Positions 17,918 to 31,752 of a stretch of DNA of 64,000 nucleotides are shown in pieces. The notes below the pieces were generated by a model. That model was not told the DNA's origin. It made no database searches and saw nothing but the letters and a program-made list of their open reading frames with translations. Origin of the DNA: Nocardioides lacusdianchii (GTDB lineage Bacteria; Actinomycetota; Actinomycetes; Propionibacteriales; Nocardioidaceae); contig NZ_JADHZD010000004.1 in the NCBI RefSeq assembly GCF_020102855.1, forward strand, positions 186,001 to 250,000. Reading direction: 5' to 3'. The translations under genes were made by a program, and so were the position numbers. How positions within the stretch are numbered: position 1 is the first letter of the stretch; each line of letters opens with the position of its first letter.

Positions 17918-19453
17918 ATGCCGCCCGTCCCGCCCTCCGGGTCGCACCAGACGCGCTTCACCACGCTCGACCGCGCGCAGCGTGTGCGGTTCCGCCGCGC
18001 GGTGACCCTGATGCTGATGACCCTCGTCCTGCCCGGCTCCGCGCAGCTGGTCTCCGGCAACCGTCGCGTGGGCCTGCTCGCGCTGCGCACCTGGCTGGTG
18101 CTCCTCGCGCTGGGCGCGACGGCGCTGGTGTCGTCCTACTTCTGGCACGGCGTCGCCTTCTGGGCCGGCACCGACACGACCTTCCTGCTGGTGCTGCGCA
18201 TCGCGCTGATCGGGCTCGCGGTCGCCTGGGCCTACCTGTTCGTGGATGCCTGGCGCCTGGGCCAGCCCCTGACCCTGCAGCGCCAGCACCGCCTCGCGAT
18301 CGTCGGCGTCAACGGCCTGCTGTGCTTCAGCGTCGCCGGCGCCCTGCTCTTCGGTGCCCACGTCGTCGGCGTGCAGCGCGACTTCATGATCTCGATGTTC
18401 GGCAACGGCGCGGCGGTCGACGCCAGCGATGGCCGCTACAACGTGCTGCTGATGGGCGGCGACTCCGGCGCGGGACGCTGGGGCCTGCGACCCGACTCCC
18501 TGACGGTCGCCAGCATCGACGCCGAGACCGGCAAGACCGTGCTCATCTCGCTGCCGCGCAACATGCAGAACTTCCCGTTCGCCGAGGGCTCGGTGCTGGC
18601 CGAGCAGTTCCCCGACGGGTTCGACGAGGAGGGCATGTACCTCAATGGGCTCTCCACGTGGGCGCTCGACAACGCCGGACTCTTCAAGGGCTCGAAGAAC
18701 CCTGGCGTCGACGCCACCATCATGGGCGTCGAGGGGATCACCGGCCTCACGATGAACTATTGGGCAATGGTCAACCTCGAGGGCTTCAAGGACCTCGTCG
18801 ACGCGGTCGGCGGTGTCGAGCTCAACGTCCGGCAGAAGATCCCGGTCGGCCTCCCGAGCGATTCCTTCTTCCACTACATCGAGCCCGGCACGCGCACGCT
18901 CAACGGCGTGGACACGCTCTGGTTCGCCCGGGCCCGCTACGACTCCGACGACTACTCGCGCATGGCGCGACAGAAGTGCGTGATGAGCGCGATGCTCCAG
19001 CAGGTGAGCCCTCAGGTCGCGCTGCGCAACTTCGAGCAGATCGCCGGCGCGAGCTCGGCCATGGTCTCCACCGACATCCCGCGCGGTGAGGTCGACCGCT
19101 TCGTCGACCTCGCTCTGAAGGCCCGCGGCCAGAAGATCGCCACGCTGTCCCTGGTGCCGCCGATGATCAACACCGCGAACCCCGACATCGAGCTGGTGCA
19201 CCAGAAGGTCGCCGCCGCCATCGCGCGCGCCGAGGGCCAGAAGCCGGTCGTGGAGACCGCCGAGGCGGCCGACGCGCCGGCGGCCGAGGCCCCCGCAGCG
19301 GACGCGGACGACTCCGCGACGCCCGCGGCTCCGGCCACCCCCTCCGCGCCGACCACCCCGACCCCGCCCCCGGCGGTCACCGGCGGCTCGCTCGGCTCCC
19401 TGTCGACCGGCTACGCGGCGAACCAGTCGGAGGACCTCGGCGCGGTTTGTTGA
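17918..19453 (+). CDS. LCP-family protein with multi-helix N terminus
   Basis: A 511-residue envelope protein. Four transmembrane helices occupy about residues 25-160, more than the single helix of classical LCP proteins. The LCP domain follows (RYNVLLMGGDSGAGRWGLRPDSLTVASID, VLISLPRNMQNFP, FARARYDSDDYSRMARQKCVMSA), with the conserved Arg residues. The C-terminal ~70 residues are Ala/Pro/Thr-rich and probably lie in the wall. The ATG at 17918 has GAAAGG before it and was preferred to a GTG at 17867 that falls inside the repeat. Starts the galactan block and may ligate the product. Confidence 0.88.
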   Translation: MPPVPPSGSHQTRFTTLDRAQRVRFRRAVTLMLMTLVLPGSAQLVSGNRRVGLLALRTWLVLLALGATALVSSYFWHGVAFWAGTDTTFLLVLRIALIGLAVAWAYLFVDAWRLGQPLTLQRQHRLAIVGVNGLLCFSVAGALLFGAHVVGVQRDFMISMFGNGAAVDASDGRYNVLLMGGDSGAGRWGLRPDSLTVASIDAETGKTVLISLPRNMQNFPFAEGSVLAEQFPDGFDEEGMYLNGLSTWALDNAGLFKGSKNPGVDATIMGVEGITGLTMNYWAMVNLEGFKDLVDAVGGVELNVRQKIPVGLPSDSFFHYIEPGTRTLNGVDTLWFARARYDSDDYSRMARQKCVMSAMLQQVSPQVALRNFEQIAGASSAMVSTDIPRGEVDRFVDLALKARGQKIATLSLVPPMINTANPDIELVHQKVAAAIARAEGQKPVVETAEAADAPAAEAPAADADDSATPAAPATPSAPTTPTPPPAVTGGSLGSLSTGYAANQSEDLGAVC

Positions 19454-19471
19454 GGCCCCGCGCCCGACCCC

Positions 19472-19477
19472 TACTGT
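19472..19477 (+). promoter_or_regulatory. -10 hexamer TACTGT, leaderless spacing
   Basis: TACTGT ends 7 nt before the GTG at 19485, favouring it over the in-frame GTG at 19476 that overlaps the hexamer. Probable promoter of the glycosyltransferase-glf-glfT2-wzm-wzt operon. Confidence 0.5.
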
Positions 19478-19484
19478 GTACGCC

Positions 19485-20410
19485 GTGACCACCGGACCCC
19501 TGCCCCGCATCGTCGCGGTCGTGGTCACATTCAACCGCCTCGGTCTGCTCGAGAACCTCGTCGCGCGGCTCGGTGAGATCGACGGCCTGGCCGAGGTGCT
19601 GGTGATCGACAACGCCTCCTCCGACGGCACGGGGGAGTGGCTGGCCGCACGCGGGCACACCGGCGAGATCCCGCTGTCCGGGCGGACGCTGACCACCAAC
19701 CGGGGCGGCGCCGGCGGCTTCCACGACGGGCTCGCCTGGGCCATCGACCGCGAGGCCGACCTGGTCTGGCTGATGGACGACGACGGCCTGCCCGACCCCG
19801 ACTGCCTCGAGCGGCTGCTCGAGGAGACCGACAACCTCGACTTCTGGGGCCCGCTTGTCGTCGACGAGGCCGACCCCGGCCGGCTGGTCTTCCCGATCCG
19901 GCTGCCCGGCGGCACCCGCGTCGTGCACGCCGTCGACGACGTACGCAGTGCCGCGCGCGCCGACCGCATCGACGGGATCGTGATCCCCTTCAACGGGGTG
20001 CTGGTCACCAAGGAGCTCGTCGACCGGATCGGCCTGCCGCGGGAGGAGTTCTTCATCTGGGGCGACGACCACGAGTACCGGTTGCGCGCCGAGGAGGCCG
20101 GCGCCCGCGTCGCCACCGTCGTCACCGCCACCGTGCGCCACCCCAGCGTGGGCAACCTCGGCACCCCGATGATGTTCGGCCGCACGACCTACAACGACTC
20201 GCCGAGCGACCTCAAGCATTACTGCATGGCGCGCAACAACCTGGTCAACCTCCGCGACTACCGCGGTCCGCTGCACGCCTTCGCCTTCGTGGTGAAGACC
20301 GCCTGGTTCTACACCTTCACCCGCCCGAGCCTGGCGCGCCTGCGGCTCAGCCTGGGCGCCATGCGCGCCGGCATCGCCGGGGACTTCGACGGCCACCGGA
20401 GGTTCCTCGC

Positions 20411-20414
<4 letters not shown>
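19485..20414 (+). CDS. Family 2 glycosyltransferase, GlfT1-like
   Basis: A 309-residue inverting GT-A enzyme. VAVVVTFNRLGLLENLV begins the nucleotide fold, TNRGGAGGFHDGL is typical of galactofuranosyl/rhamnosyl transferases, VWLMDDDGLPDPDC holds the metal-binding DDD, and FFIWGDDHEYRLRAEEAGA the base region. Resembles GlfT1, which adds the first galactofuranose residues on the lipid-linked primer. It is first in a tight operon and overlaps the next glycosyltransferase by 4 bp (ATGA). Confidence 0.88.
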
Positions 20415-24632
<4,218 letters not shown>

Positions 24633-24643
<11 letters not shown>

Positions 24644-25562
24644 GCAGGCCGTGAGCACGCCCCCCGTCGGGCGTCCCCGACCCACCTCCGCCGAGCTCGA
24701 GGCGCTGCCGCTGGCGCCTCCGGCGGCGACCGGCCTCGCCGAGGTCGTACGCCGTCGCTACCTGCTCGGCATGCTGGTGCGCAACACCATCAAGTCGCGC
24801 TACCAGGGCACGGTGCTGGGCTGGGTGTGGAGCTACCTGCAGCCGGCGATCCGGTTCTGCATGTTCTACTTCTTGTTCCAGGTGATGATCGGCCGCGGTG
24901 AGGGGACGATCGAGAACTTCGCCATCCACCTGTTCGCCGGCATGGTGATCGTCCACTTCTTCACCGAGACCTTCAACGGCGGCACCCAGTCGCTGGTGCA
25001 GAACCGCTCGCTCATCACCAAGCTGCCCGTGCCACGGGAGATGTTCCCGGTCGCGCGGATGCTGGTGGCCGCGTGGCACACCGTGCCGATGCTGATCATC
25101 CTGCTCATCCCGTGCCTGTTCCTCGGCTGGCGTCCCGATGCCGTCGGGATGGCGGCCGCACTGCTCGGCTTCACCCTCACGGCGGCGCTCGGGCTCGCGC
25201 TCGGCCTGCTCTTCAGCGTGGGCAACGTCTTCATGCGCGACATCGGCAAGGTCGCCCAGACGCTCACGCAGTTCGTCACCTTCAGCGTGCCGATGATGTA
25301 CCCCTTCACGCTGGTGCAGGAGCGCTTCGGCGAGCCGCTCGCGAGCTACTACCTCCTCAACCCGATGGCCGAGGCGGTGCTGCTGATCCAGCGCGGCTTC
25401 TGGATCGGCACCACCAGCGACCCCGAGGCCACCGCCGCGGTGCACCTGCCCGACCACCTCTTCACCCGTGGCCTGATCATGACCGGCATCTCGCTGGTCC
25501 TCCTCGTGCTGGCCCAGCGGGTCTTCTCCCGCCTCGAGGCGCGGGTGCCGGAGCGCCTCTGA
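24633..25562 (+). CDS. wzm: ABC-2 type polysaccharide exporter permease (Wzm)
   Basis: A 309-residue permease with six transmembrane helices (starting near residue 65) of the ABC2_membrane/TagG-Wzm family: RNTIKSRYQGTVLGWVWSYLQP is the characteristic cytosolic entry helix. Exports lipid-linked galactan across the membrane. The GTG at 24633 overlaps the end of glfT2 by 11 bp; a GTG at 24651 is an alternative. The stop overlaps the ATP-binding gene (TGATG), so the two subunits are made together. Confidence 0.92.
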
Positions 25563-26329
25563 TGACGACGATGATCCAGGTGGAGAACGCCACCAAGTCC
25601 TTCACGCTGTCCTACCAGCGCTCGCTCAAGCAGACCGTGCTGGCCAAGGCCCGTGGGCGCAAGACCCACGACGTCTTCAACGCCGTCGACGACGTGAGCT
25701 TCAAGGTCAGCGAGGGGGAAGCGGTCGGCCTGATGGGGCTCAACGGCTCCGGCAAGTCGACCCTGCTCAAGCTGATCAGTGGCGTGATGCGCCCCGACTC
25801 GGGCTCCGTGCTGACCCGCGGGCGGATCGCCGGCCTGATCGCCACCGGCACCGGCTTCGACAACAACCTCAGCGGCCGCGAGAACCTCTACCTCAACGCC
25901 GCCATCCTGGGGATGTCGCGGGCCGAGACCGACCGCAAGTTCGACGAGATCGTCGACTTCGCCGACCTGGGCAAGTTCCTCGACACCGACGTCGCCTACT
26001 ACAGCTCCGGCATGAAGGCGCGCCTGGGCTTCTCCGTCGCGGTCAACGTCGACGCCGACATCTTCATCGCCGACGAGGCGCTGGCGGTGGGGGACCGGCC
26101 GTTCAAGCGCAAGTGCAAGAAGCGGATGGACGAGATCGTCGCTTCCGGCGTCACGATGTTCTACGTCTCCCACGCGCCCGGCTCGGTGCGCAACCTCTGC
26201 AACCGCGTGCTCGTGATGGAGAGCGGCAAGCTCGGCTTCGACGGTGACGTCGAGGAGGGCATCCGCTACCTCCACTACGACGAGAGCGACGACAACGGCG
26301 ACGACGACGGCCTCGGCGCCGACATCTGA
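25562..26329 (+). CDS. wzt: ABC polysaccharide exporter ATPase (Wzt)
   Basis: A 255-residue ATP-binding subunit: Walker A GLNGSGKST, signature YSSGMKARLGF, Walker B DIFIADEALAVGD, H-loop YVSHAPGS. The family pattern of a Q-loop region GTGFDNNLSGRENLYLNA marks the polysaccharide exporters. It lacks the C-terminal carbohydrate-binding domain of the O9a-type Wzt, like the mycobacterial galactan exporter. The Asp-rich tail (ESDDNGDDDGLG) is unusual. Last gene of the operon; a strong palindromic terminator follows. Confidence 0.93.
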   Translation: MTTMIQVENATKSFTLSYQRSLKQTVLAKARGRKTHDVFNAVDDVSFKVSEGEAVGLMGLNGSGKSTLLKLISGVMRPDSGSVLTRGRIAGLIATGTGFDNNLSGRENLYLNAAILGMSRAETDRKFDEIVDFADLGKFLDTDVAYYSSGMKARLGFSVAVNVDADIFIADEALAVGDRPFKRKCKKRMDEIVASGVTMFYVSHAPGSVRNLCNRVLVMESGKLGFDGDVEEGIRYLHYDESDDNGDDDGLGADI

Positions 26330-26364
26330 GCCTCCGCTTCCCCGCGACTAACGGGTCCGTGCGC

Positions 26365-26398
26365 GCACTCCCGCCCCCATCGATGGGGGCGGGAGTGC
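26365..26398. terminator. Strong bidirectional-looking terminator
   Basis: Perfect 34-bp palindrome: 14-bp arms GCACTCCCGCCCCC (26365-26378) and GGGGGCGGGAGTGC (26385-26398) around ATCGAT, followed by TGCTTTC. It ends the galactan operon. Confidence 0.85.
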
Positions 26399-26444
26399 TG
26401 CTTTCGGCCCGTTACTGGCGCATCTGTGGCACTCTGATCCAGAA

Positions 26445-26490
26445 TTACACTGATGTAACGGCGTGTCGAGTGGAAATTACACTCTTGTAG
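26445..26490. promoter_or_regulatory. Two TTACA-N4-TGTAA sites upstream of the amidase
   Basis: TTACA-CTGA-TGTAA (26445-26458) and TTACA-CTCT-TGTAG (26477-26490), 32 bp apart, about three helical turns, so on the same face of DNA. Both are within direct copies of AATTACACT. The region is far richer in AT than the genes. The binding protein is unknown. Confidence 0.5.
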
Positions 26491-26508
26491 TTACTCAGAA
26501 ACTCTTCC

Positions 26509-26532
26509 GTGACTGGTGTGACTGGTGTGAAC
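26509..26532. promoter_or_regulatory. Three GTGAC-type 9-bp direct repeats upstream of the amidase
   Basis: GTGACTGGT twice (26509-26517, 26518-26526) and GTGAAC (26527-26532) in phase. The unit is shared with the LCP gene upstream region at 17867; a GTCAC-N4-GTCAC version is at 61420. A candidate MtrA-type binding site. Confidence 0.45.
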
Positions 26533-26576
26533 TTCTGCCTTGTGTGACCTTCCCCCACACAGGAGTAGAGATTCCC

Positions 26577-29288
26577 ATGCGCCCTCTTCAGGCACGTCTC
26601 GTCACCCTCTGCCAGCAGGTGCTGGCCCTGGGTGTCGTCCTCGTCGTCCTCACCCCGGCCTCCGGTGTGGTGTCGCTCGACATCGTCGGTGAGCACCCCT
26701 CGCAGACCGCCCCGGACGCCTCGGCCGCGCTGGTGTCGGCCACCGTGCCGACCTCCGCGGTCACGCCCGAGGTCACCGAGGTGCCGCTGACGGGCGCAGC
26801 CGGCGGGTTCTCCGGCCTGAAGGGCCGTACTGTCGCCGGCAGCCCCACCACGGCTCGCGTGCAGAGCACCCCGCAGCCGGTCACCGGCTTCGCGGCCATC
26901 GGCGTCACCTGGGAGCACGGGGAGGACCTCGAGGAGGACCAGATCTCGCTCAAGGTGCGCACCCGCACCGGCGAGGAGTGGAGCGCCTGGGAGGACCTCG
27001 AGTACCACGACGAGCACGGTCCCGACGCCGACAGCGCCGAGGGTCGCGCGTCGCGTCCCGGCACCGAGCCGATGTTCGTCGGCGACGTCGACGACGTCCA
27101 GGTCGAGGCGAGCACCGACGGCACGACCCTGCCCGACGACCTCTCGCTGGCGCTGGTCGACCCCGGCACGGCCCGGGGCAGCGAGACCGAGGCTCCGGCC
27201 GAGCAGTCCGACGCGGACGGCACCGCGGCGTACGAGCAGGACTTCGCCGACCAGGACGAGCTGATGCAGTCCGAGGGCCTCAGCCTGCGGGCGGCGACCG
27301 CCAGGAAGACCGCAGCGCAGCCCACGATCTTCTCGCGCGCCCAGTGGGGCGCCGACGAGAGCATCCGCAACAAGGGCGCGCTGCGCTACGGCTCCATCAG
27401 CGCCGGCTTCGTGCACCACACCGTGAACGCCAACGACTACACCGAGGCCCAGGTGCCGGCGATCCTGCGCAGCATCTACGCCTACCACGTGAAGTCCCGC
27501 GGCTGGAGCGACATCGGCTACAACTTCCTCGTCGACCGGTTCGGCCGGATCTGGGAGGGCCGGTTCGGCGGCATCGACAAGCCGGTCGTCGGTGCCCACA
27601 CGCTCAACTACAACGACTACGCCTTCGCGATGTCGGCCATCGGCAACTTCGACACCGTGCAGCCGCCGGACGTGATGCTGCGGGCCTACGGCGCCCTCTT
27701 CGCCTGGAAGCTCTCCCTGCACGGCGTGAACCCGGCGTCGGTCTCGCAGAAGGTCGGTCGCTCGACCTTCCCGGCCATCAACGGCCACCGCGACGCAGGC
27801 TCGACCGCCTGCCCGGGGCGCTACCTCTACGCCAAGCTCCCGGTCATCCGGCAGTACGCCAGCAGCGCGGCGCCGATCACCCCGGTGCCACCGACCGTGC
27901 AGCCCGTCGAGGTCTCGGCGCCCGCCCCGCAGAACAACCTCGACGCCTCGCCCTACCCCGACCTCGTCGTGCGCCGCGCCTCCGACGGCCGCGGCCTGAT
28001 GATCCCCACGGGCGGCCTGACGTCGTTCCAGAAGCGGACCGTGGTCGGCAGGAGCGGCTGGGACAAGCGCGCTGACGTCCTGGTCTCACCCGACCTCACC
28101 GGCGACGGCCTGGCCGACCTGGTGGCGGTGGACCGCTCCGGGGTCGTGCGCGTCCGGGCCGGCAAGGGCAACGGGAAGTTCGGCGCCACCACCAAGAAGA
28201 TGTCCCTGCGCGGCTACTCGCTCATCACGGCGGTCGGCGACATCAACGGTGACGGCCGCAACGACCTGGTCGCCCGCTTCAAGGGCCGCCTCACCACGCT
28301 CCTGGCGACCGGCCGCGGCGGCTTCGACCGCAAGGTCACCCGCAAGGGCTACAGCAGCTACCGCCAGCTCATCGGCGCCGGGGACCTCAACGGCGACGGC
28401 CGCGCCGACCTGCTGATGCGTACCAAGAACCGGCTCTTCCTGCAGACCGGCTACGGCACCGGGCGCTTCGCCCCGCCGCAGCGCGTGGCCGGCAGGTGGA
28501 GCGGCTACAACCGCCTCGTCGCCGGTGACTTCAACGGTGACGGCACCTCAGACCTCGTGGCCCGCACCAGCACCGGCAAGATGCTGATGCTCCCCGGACG
28601 CGGCGACGGGTCGTACGGCGCCGGGCGCGGCCCGGTCTCCAACCTCAAGAGCATGCGCTGGATCACCGGCACCAACCTGGTCGCCGGCCAGGGTGCCGAC
28701 CTGATCGGCGTGGCGGGCAAGCAGCTCGTGGTCGTCGCCAACAGGGACACCTTTGAGCTCGGCGCCCCGGTCGACACCGGCGTCTCCTTCGCAGGTCTCG
28801 ACATGCTGCTCAACGCCGGCGACGTGAACCGCGACGGCGCCGGCGACGTGCTGGGCCGCGACACCTCCGGCCAGCTGCTGCTCTTCGCCGGCAACGGGAC
28901 GGGCGCCCTGGCGCCGGGTCGCGTGCTCGGTGCGGGCTGGGGCGCCATCTCCGGCCTGACCGCGGTCGGCGACGTGACCGGCGACGGCAACCCCGACCTG
29001 GTCGGCAACACCGGCGGCACCCTCGTGGTGTGGCGCGGCAACGGGTCGGGCTTCGACGCCGCCGTGCCGATCAAGGGCGGCGTCCCGATGCCGGCCGGGC
29101 TCCCGTCGGACCTCTCGGGCTTCGACTGGGTCTTCGGCGTCCAGCCGATGACGCTGAAGGGCAGGAGCGACTACGTCGTGCGCGAGCGCGCCAGCGGCGT
29201 GGTCTACGTATACAGCGGTCGTCGCTCGGGCGTCTCGACCCCGCGCGTGCTGGGCGAGGGACTGGGGGCCTTCGACCTGGCCGGGTGA
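26577..29288 (+). CDS. Secreted N-acetylmuramoyl-L-alanine amidase with FG-GAP/VCBS repeats
   Basis: A 903-residue exported wall hydrolase. After a signal peptide (to about residue 30) and a spacer, an amidase_2/PGRP domain spans about residues 255-425: RAQWGADES, zinc ligands His280/281 region (FVHHTVN) and His404 with Cys412 (NGHRDAGSTACPG), and the Tyr of SDIGYNFLVDRFGRIWEGR. It cleaves the stem peptide from MurNAc. The C-terminal half has six Ca-binding-like FG-GAP repeats (DLTGDGLADL, DINGDGRNDL, DLNGDGRADL, DFNGDGTSDL, DVNRDGAGDV, DVTGDGNPDL) forming a propeller. ATG at 26577 follows AGGAGTAGAG. Confidence 0.92.
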   Translation: MRPLQARLVTLCQQVLALGVVLVVLTPASGVVSLDIVGEHPSQTAPDASAALVSATVPTSAVTPEVTEVPLTGAAGGFSGLKGRTVAGSPTTARVQSTPQPVTGFAAIGVTWEHGEDLEEDQISLKVRTRTGEEWSAWEDLEYHDEHGPDADSAEGRASRPGTEPMFVGDVDDVQVEASTDGTTLPDDLSLALVDPGTARGSETEAPAEQSDADGTAAYEQDFADQDELMQSEGLSLRAATARKTAAQPTIFSRAQWGADESIRNKGALRYGSISAGFVHHTVNANDYTEAQVPAILRSIYAYHVKSRGWSDIGYNFLVDRFGRIWEGRFGGIDKPVVGAHTLNYNDYAFAMSAIGNFDTVQPPDVMLRAYGALFAWKLSLHGVNPASVSQKVGRSTFPAINGHRDAGSTACPGRYLYAKLPVIRQYASSAAPITPVPPTVQPVEVSAPAPQNNLDASPYPDLVVRRASDGRGLMIPTGGLTSFQKRTVVGRSGWDKRADVLVSPDLTGDGLADLVAVDRSGVVRVRAGKGNGKFGATTKKMSLRGYSLITAVGDINGDGRNDLVARFKGRLTTLLATGRGGFDRKVTRKGYSSYRQLIGAGDLNGDGRADLLMRTKNRLFLQTGYGTGRFAPPQRVAGRWSGYNRLVAGDFNGDGTSDLVARTSTGKMLMLPGRGDGSYGAGRGPVSNLKSMRWITGTNLVAGQGADLIGVAGKQLVVVANRDTFELGAPVDTGVSFAGLDMLLNAGDVNRDGAGDVLGRDTSGQLLLFAGNGTGALAPGRVLGAGWGAISGLTAVGDVTGDGNPDLVGNTGGTLVVWRGNGSGFDAAVPIKGGVPMPAGLPSDLSGFDWVFGVQPMTLKGRSDYVVRERASGVVYVYSGRRSGVSTPRVLGEGLGAFDLAG

Positions 29289-29315
29289 TCAGCCGGCGCA
29301 ATCAGAGCTGCGCAG

Positions 29316-30023
29316 TCAGGCCCGCGCAGTCGCCCGTTCGGCGTCGAAGACGTCGTCGAGGCGGTCCGGGTCGGGATTGCGGACGAGGACCAGCGAGCCT
29401 CCCCTTCGGAGGGGCTCGGTGAAGGTGGCCATTCCTGGTGGGGAAGCCGGGTCGGCCACCGACAGAAGACGGCCGCCGTCGGTGAGTGCACTCCCGACGG
29501 CGGCCGTCAGGTCGTGCAGCCCGTCCTGGGTGAGGGCGTCGGTGGCGAGGTCGTCCCCGGTGGGCGGGTCCCAGGCCGTGAAGCCGTCGGGCTGCGACCA
29601 GATCTCCACGCCGACGTCGAGGACGCCGGCCGGGAGCGGCTCGGCGAACCGGACGCCCAGCGGGCGCAGGCTGCACGCCAGCACCGGCAGGGCTCGGGCG
29701 CCGGGGGCCCAGTCGGCGAGGCCGTCAGGCCCGCACACGACCGCGTCGGGCTCGTCGGAGGTCGTGACGCGCAGCCCGACCGTCCAGGCCGCGCCGAGGA
29801 ACACCGTCGAGAGCCAGTGCGGCGGCAGGTCGATCCGCAGCGACATCCCGCGCTCGAGGTCGGCCACGTCGACGAGCAGGCTGGACGCCTTGGCCACCCA
29901 GTTGGCGTACGTCGTCAACGACAGCTCGACGCGCTCGCCGGTGGCGTGGTCGTAGAAGGTGACCAGGGGCCGGCCGGGATCGCGCCGCAGGTGGGCGCCG
30001 AGCGTCTCGGCGAAGGTGGGCAC
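29316..30023 (-). CDS. TIGR03089-family conserved actinobacterial protein
   Basis: A 235-residue protein that looks like the N-terminal part of an acyl-adenylating enzyme (RPLVTFYDHATGERVELSLTTYANWVAKASSLL, LPPHWLSTVFLGAAWTVG) but lacks the ATP-binding and C-terminal lid of such enzymes. The TIGR03089 family is conserved near LCP and F420/rhamnose genes in actinobacteria (Rv3268 position); its function is unknown. The GTG start lies 9 bp after the DUF3105 gene, so they may be cotranscribed. Confidence 0.85.
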   Translation of the reverse strand: MPTFAETLGAHLRRDPGRPLVTFYDHATGERVELSLTTYANWVAKASSLLVDVADLERGMSLRIDLPPHWLSTVFLGAAWTVGLRVTTSDEPDAVVCGPDGLADWAPGARALPVLACSLRPLGVRFAEPLPAGVLDVGVEIWSQPDGFTAWDPPTGDDLATDALTQDGLHDLTAAVGSALTDGGRLLSVADPASPPGMATFTEPLRRGGSLVLVRNPDPDRLDDVFDAERATARA

Positions 30024-30032
30024 GCAGCCCGC

Positions 30033-30773
30033 TCAGACCGCGTTGGGCTCGGGGGAGTCCATGTAGGGGTAGTCGGTCATGAAGGTGTCGAGGGCGGCAC
30101 CGCTGACGTCCGAGCAGTACTGCCACACGCCGACCGCCTTGGACGGGTCGGTCTCGCCGACGCCGCCGACGGACCAGTGGGTCATGGCGACGTGCTGGCC
30201 CTCGGGGAAGGGCTCGCCGTCCTCGGACGTCCACGGCACGGCCTTGAACTTGTCACGGAGGTTGGTGGTGCCCTGGAGCTTCGAGGCGATGCCGCGCAGC
30301 TGGTCCATCTTCTCCGCGTCGTCGGCGATGGTCTCGTCGTACCAGAGGATGGTGAAGCCGTGCTCGAGGTTGTGCACCAGCTCACCGGTCTCAGGGCGGT
30401 CGGAGGTGGTGTAGAGCTTGCGGTCCATGCTGTCCCACATGTTCCAGTGGGTGCCGAAGGCAGGCGGCGAGTCCGGGTAGGTCAGCGGGGTGCCGACGTC
30501 CACGTGCTCCTGGTTGCCCTCCGCGGGCTGGGTGGTGACCTCTTGGCACACCGAGGCCGCGGCGCCGATGTCGCTCAGCGAGTCGGAGGAGAAGGCACGC
30601 AGGTCGTACCAGTCCTTGACGGGCTTGAACGCGGCGGCGCCGACGATGAGCACGGCGACCAGGACGCACACGCCGACGATCGCCATGCCGCGACGGTTCT
30701 CGCCGCGGGCCTGCTGGGAACGGATGGAGTCGATGACCGCCTGACGGTCGGTCTTCTTTGCCTGCTTGGCCAC
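30033..30773 (-). CDS. DUF3105 membrane-anchored protein
   Basis: A 246-residue protein: a basic cytosolic N terminus (MAKQAKKTDRQAVIDSIRSQQARGENRR), one transmembrane helix (GMAIVGVCVLVAVLIVGAAAF), and an extracellular DUF3105 domain with conserved His/Tyr/Trp (PPAFGTHWNMWDS, LVHNLEHGFTILWYD) that looks like a metal-binding cupin-like site. The enzymatic role is unknown. GTG start; TAGACT lies about 40 nt upstream on the same strand. Confidence 0.83.
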   Translation of the reverse strand: MAKQAKKTDRQAVIDSIRSQQARGENRRGMAIVGVCVLVAVLIVGAAAFKPVKDWYDLRAFSSDSLSDIGAAASVCQEVTTQPAEGNQEHVDVGTPLTYPDSPPAFGTHWNMWDSMDRKLYTTSDRPETGELVHNLEHGFTILWYDETIADDAEKMDQLRGIASKLQGTTNLRDKFKAVPWTSEDGEPFPEGQHVAMTHWSVGGVGETDPSKAVGVWQYCSDVSGAALDTFMTDYPYMDSPEPNAV

Positions 30774-30861
30774 GGTGCTCGGTGTCTCTCGGTCGGTGGA
30801 CGACGGACTGCGCTGGCAGAGTCTACGTAGTCGTCGGTGATCCGTCGCACACGACGTCGGA

Positions 30862-31752
30862 TCAGGCCTGCTCCCAGTCCTCGATCCGCCACCCGTGGGC
30901 GAAGCAGACGGCCGCGACGGCGGTGCGGTCGGCCGCGTCGGGGAGCCGCCCGATCGCCGCCGCCAGCTCGTCGGCCCCGGCGGGTGCTCCGAAGGGCAAG
31001 CGGTCCGCGTCGTCCCCGGCCAGGGCGCGTACGACGGCCTCGCGCGCACCCCACCCGAAGAGGTCCGCCCCGTCCGGGCGCACCAGCGCGACAGCGCCGG
31101 TCCCGTCCTCGCCGGGCGCCAGCACCAGGTCCGCGCGGCCGCGCACCACGGCGAGCGGCCGGCCGGCGAGCTTGCCCTGCGCCAGCTCGGCGGCACCGGC
31201 GAGCTCGTCGGCGACCGCGGGGAGGGTCACGGCGAGGGGGTTGCCGTGCGGGTCGGTGCGTCCCGCGAAGTCCTCGGCCACCACGAGGCCCGCGGCGCCG
31301 ATGGCGAGGTCGGTCTGGCCCTCGCGCCAGGCCCGGCCGGCGGTGTCGGTGACGACGACGGCGACGTTGACGCCGGTGCGGTCGCGGAGCTCGCGGCGCA
31401 GGGCACGGGCCGACGCGTCGGGGTCCAGCGGCAGGAGCACGACCGACCCCGCGGCGACGTTGGAGGCGTCGACGCCGGCCGCCGCCATGGTGAGGCCCAG
31501 GCGGTGCCGCACGATGCGGGTCGCGCCGCGGCGGGCGACCAGGCGCACCGACTCCTCGTCGATCGCCTCCTCGCGCCCACCCCTGCGGGTGCGACCCTCG
31601 GCCTTGCTCACCACCTTGCTGGTCACGCAGACCACGTCGCCGTCCGCGAGGCCCGCACCGCTTTGGAGGGCGCCGAGCAGCACGCCGGCCAGGTCGTCGC
31701 CGGGCTGGACCTCGGGGAGGCCGTCGGGGGCCCAGACCTCGAGCCGGCTCAC
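30862..31752 (-). CDS. cofE: Coenzyme F420-0:L-glutamate ligase
   Basis: Adds gamma-glutamyl residues to F420-0 with GTP. Motifs are [26 protein letters not shown], the basic [14 protein letters not shown], and [25 protein letters not shown], which holds the metal-binding Asp. At 296 residues it covers the CofE domain plus only about 60 extra residues; the ~200-residue FMN nitroreductase domain of mycobacterial FbiB (448 residues) is absent. Coupled to cofD by GTGA at 31749-31752. Confidence 0.9.
   Translation of the reverse strand: MSRLEVWAPDGLPEVQPGDDLAGVLLGALQSGAGLADGDVVCVTSKVVSKAEGRTRRGGREEAIDEESVRLVARRGATRIVRHRLGLTMAAAGVDASNVAAGSVVLLPLDPDASARALRRELRDRTGVNVAVVVTDTAGRAWREGQTDLAIGAAGLVVAEDFAGRTDPHGNPLAVTLPAVADELAGAAELAQGKLAGRPLAVVRGRADLVLAPGEDGTGAVALVRPDGADLFGWGAREAVVRALAGDDADRLPFGAPAGADELAAAIGRLPDAADRTAVAAVCFAHGWRIEDWEQA

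Noticed and set aside
29469..29507. 14-bp perfect inverted repeat with an 11-nt loop, looking like a terminator.
   Set aside because: It lies inside the TIGR03089 coding region and codes for conserved-looking sequence; no T-run.
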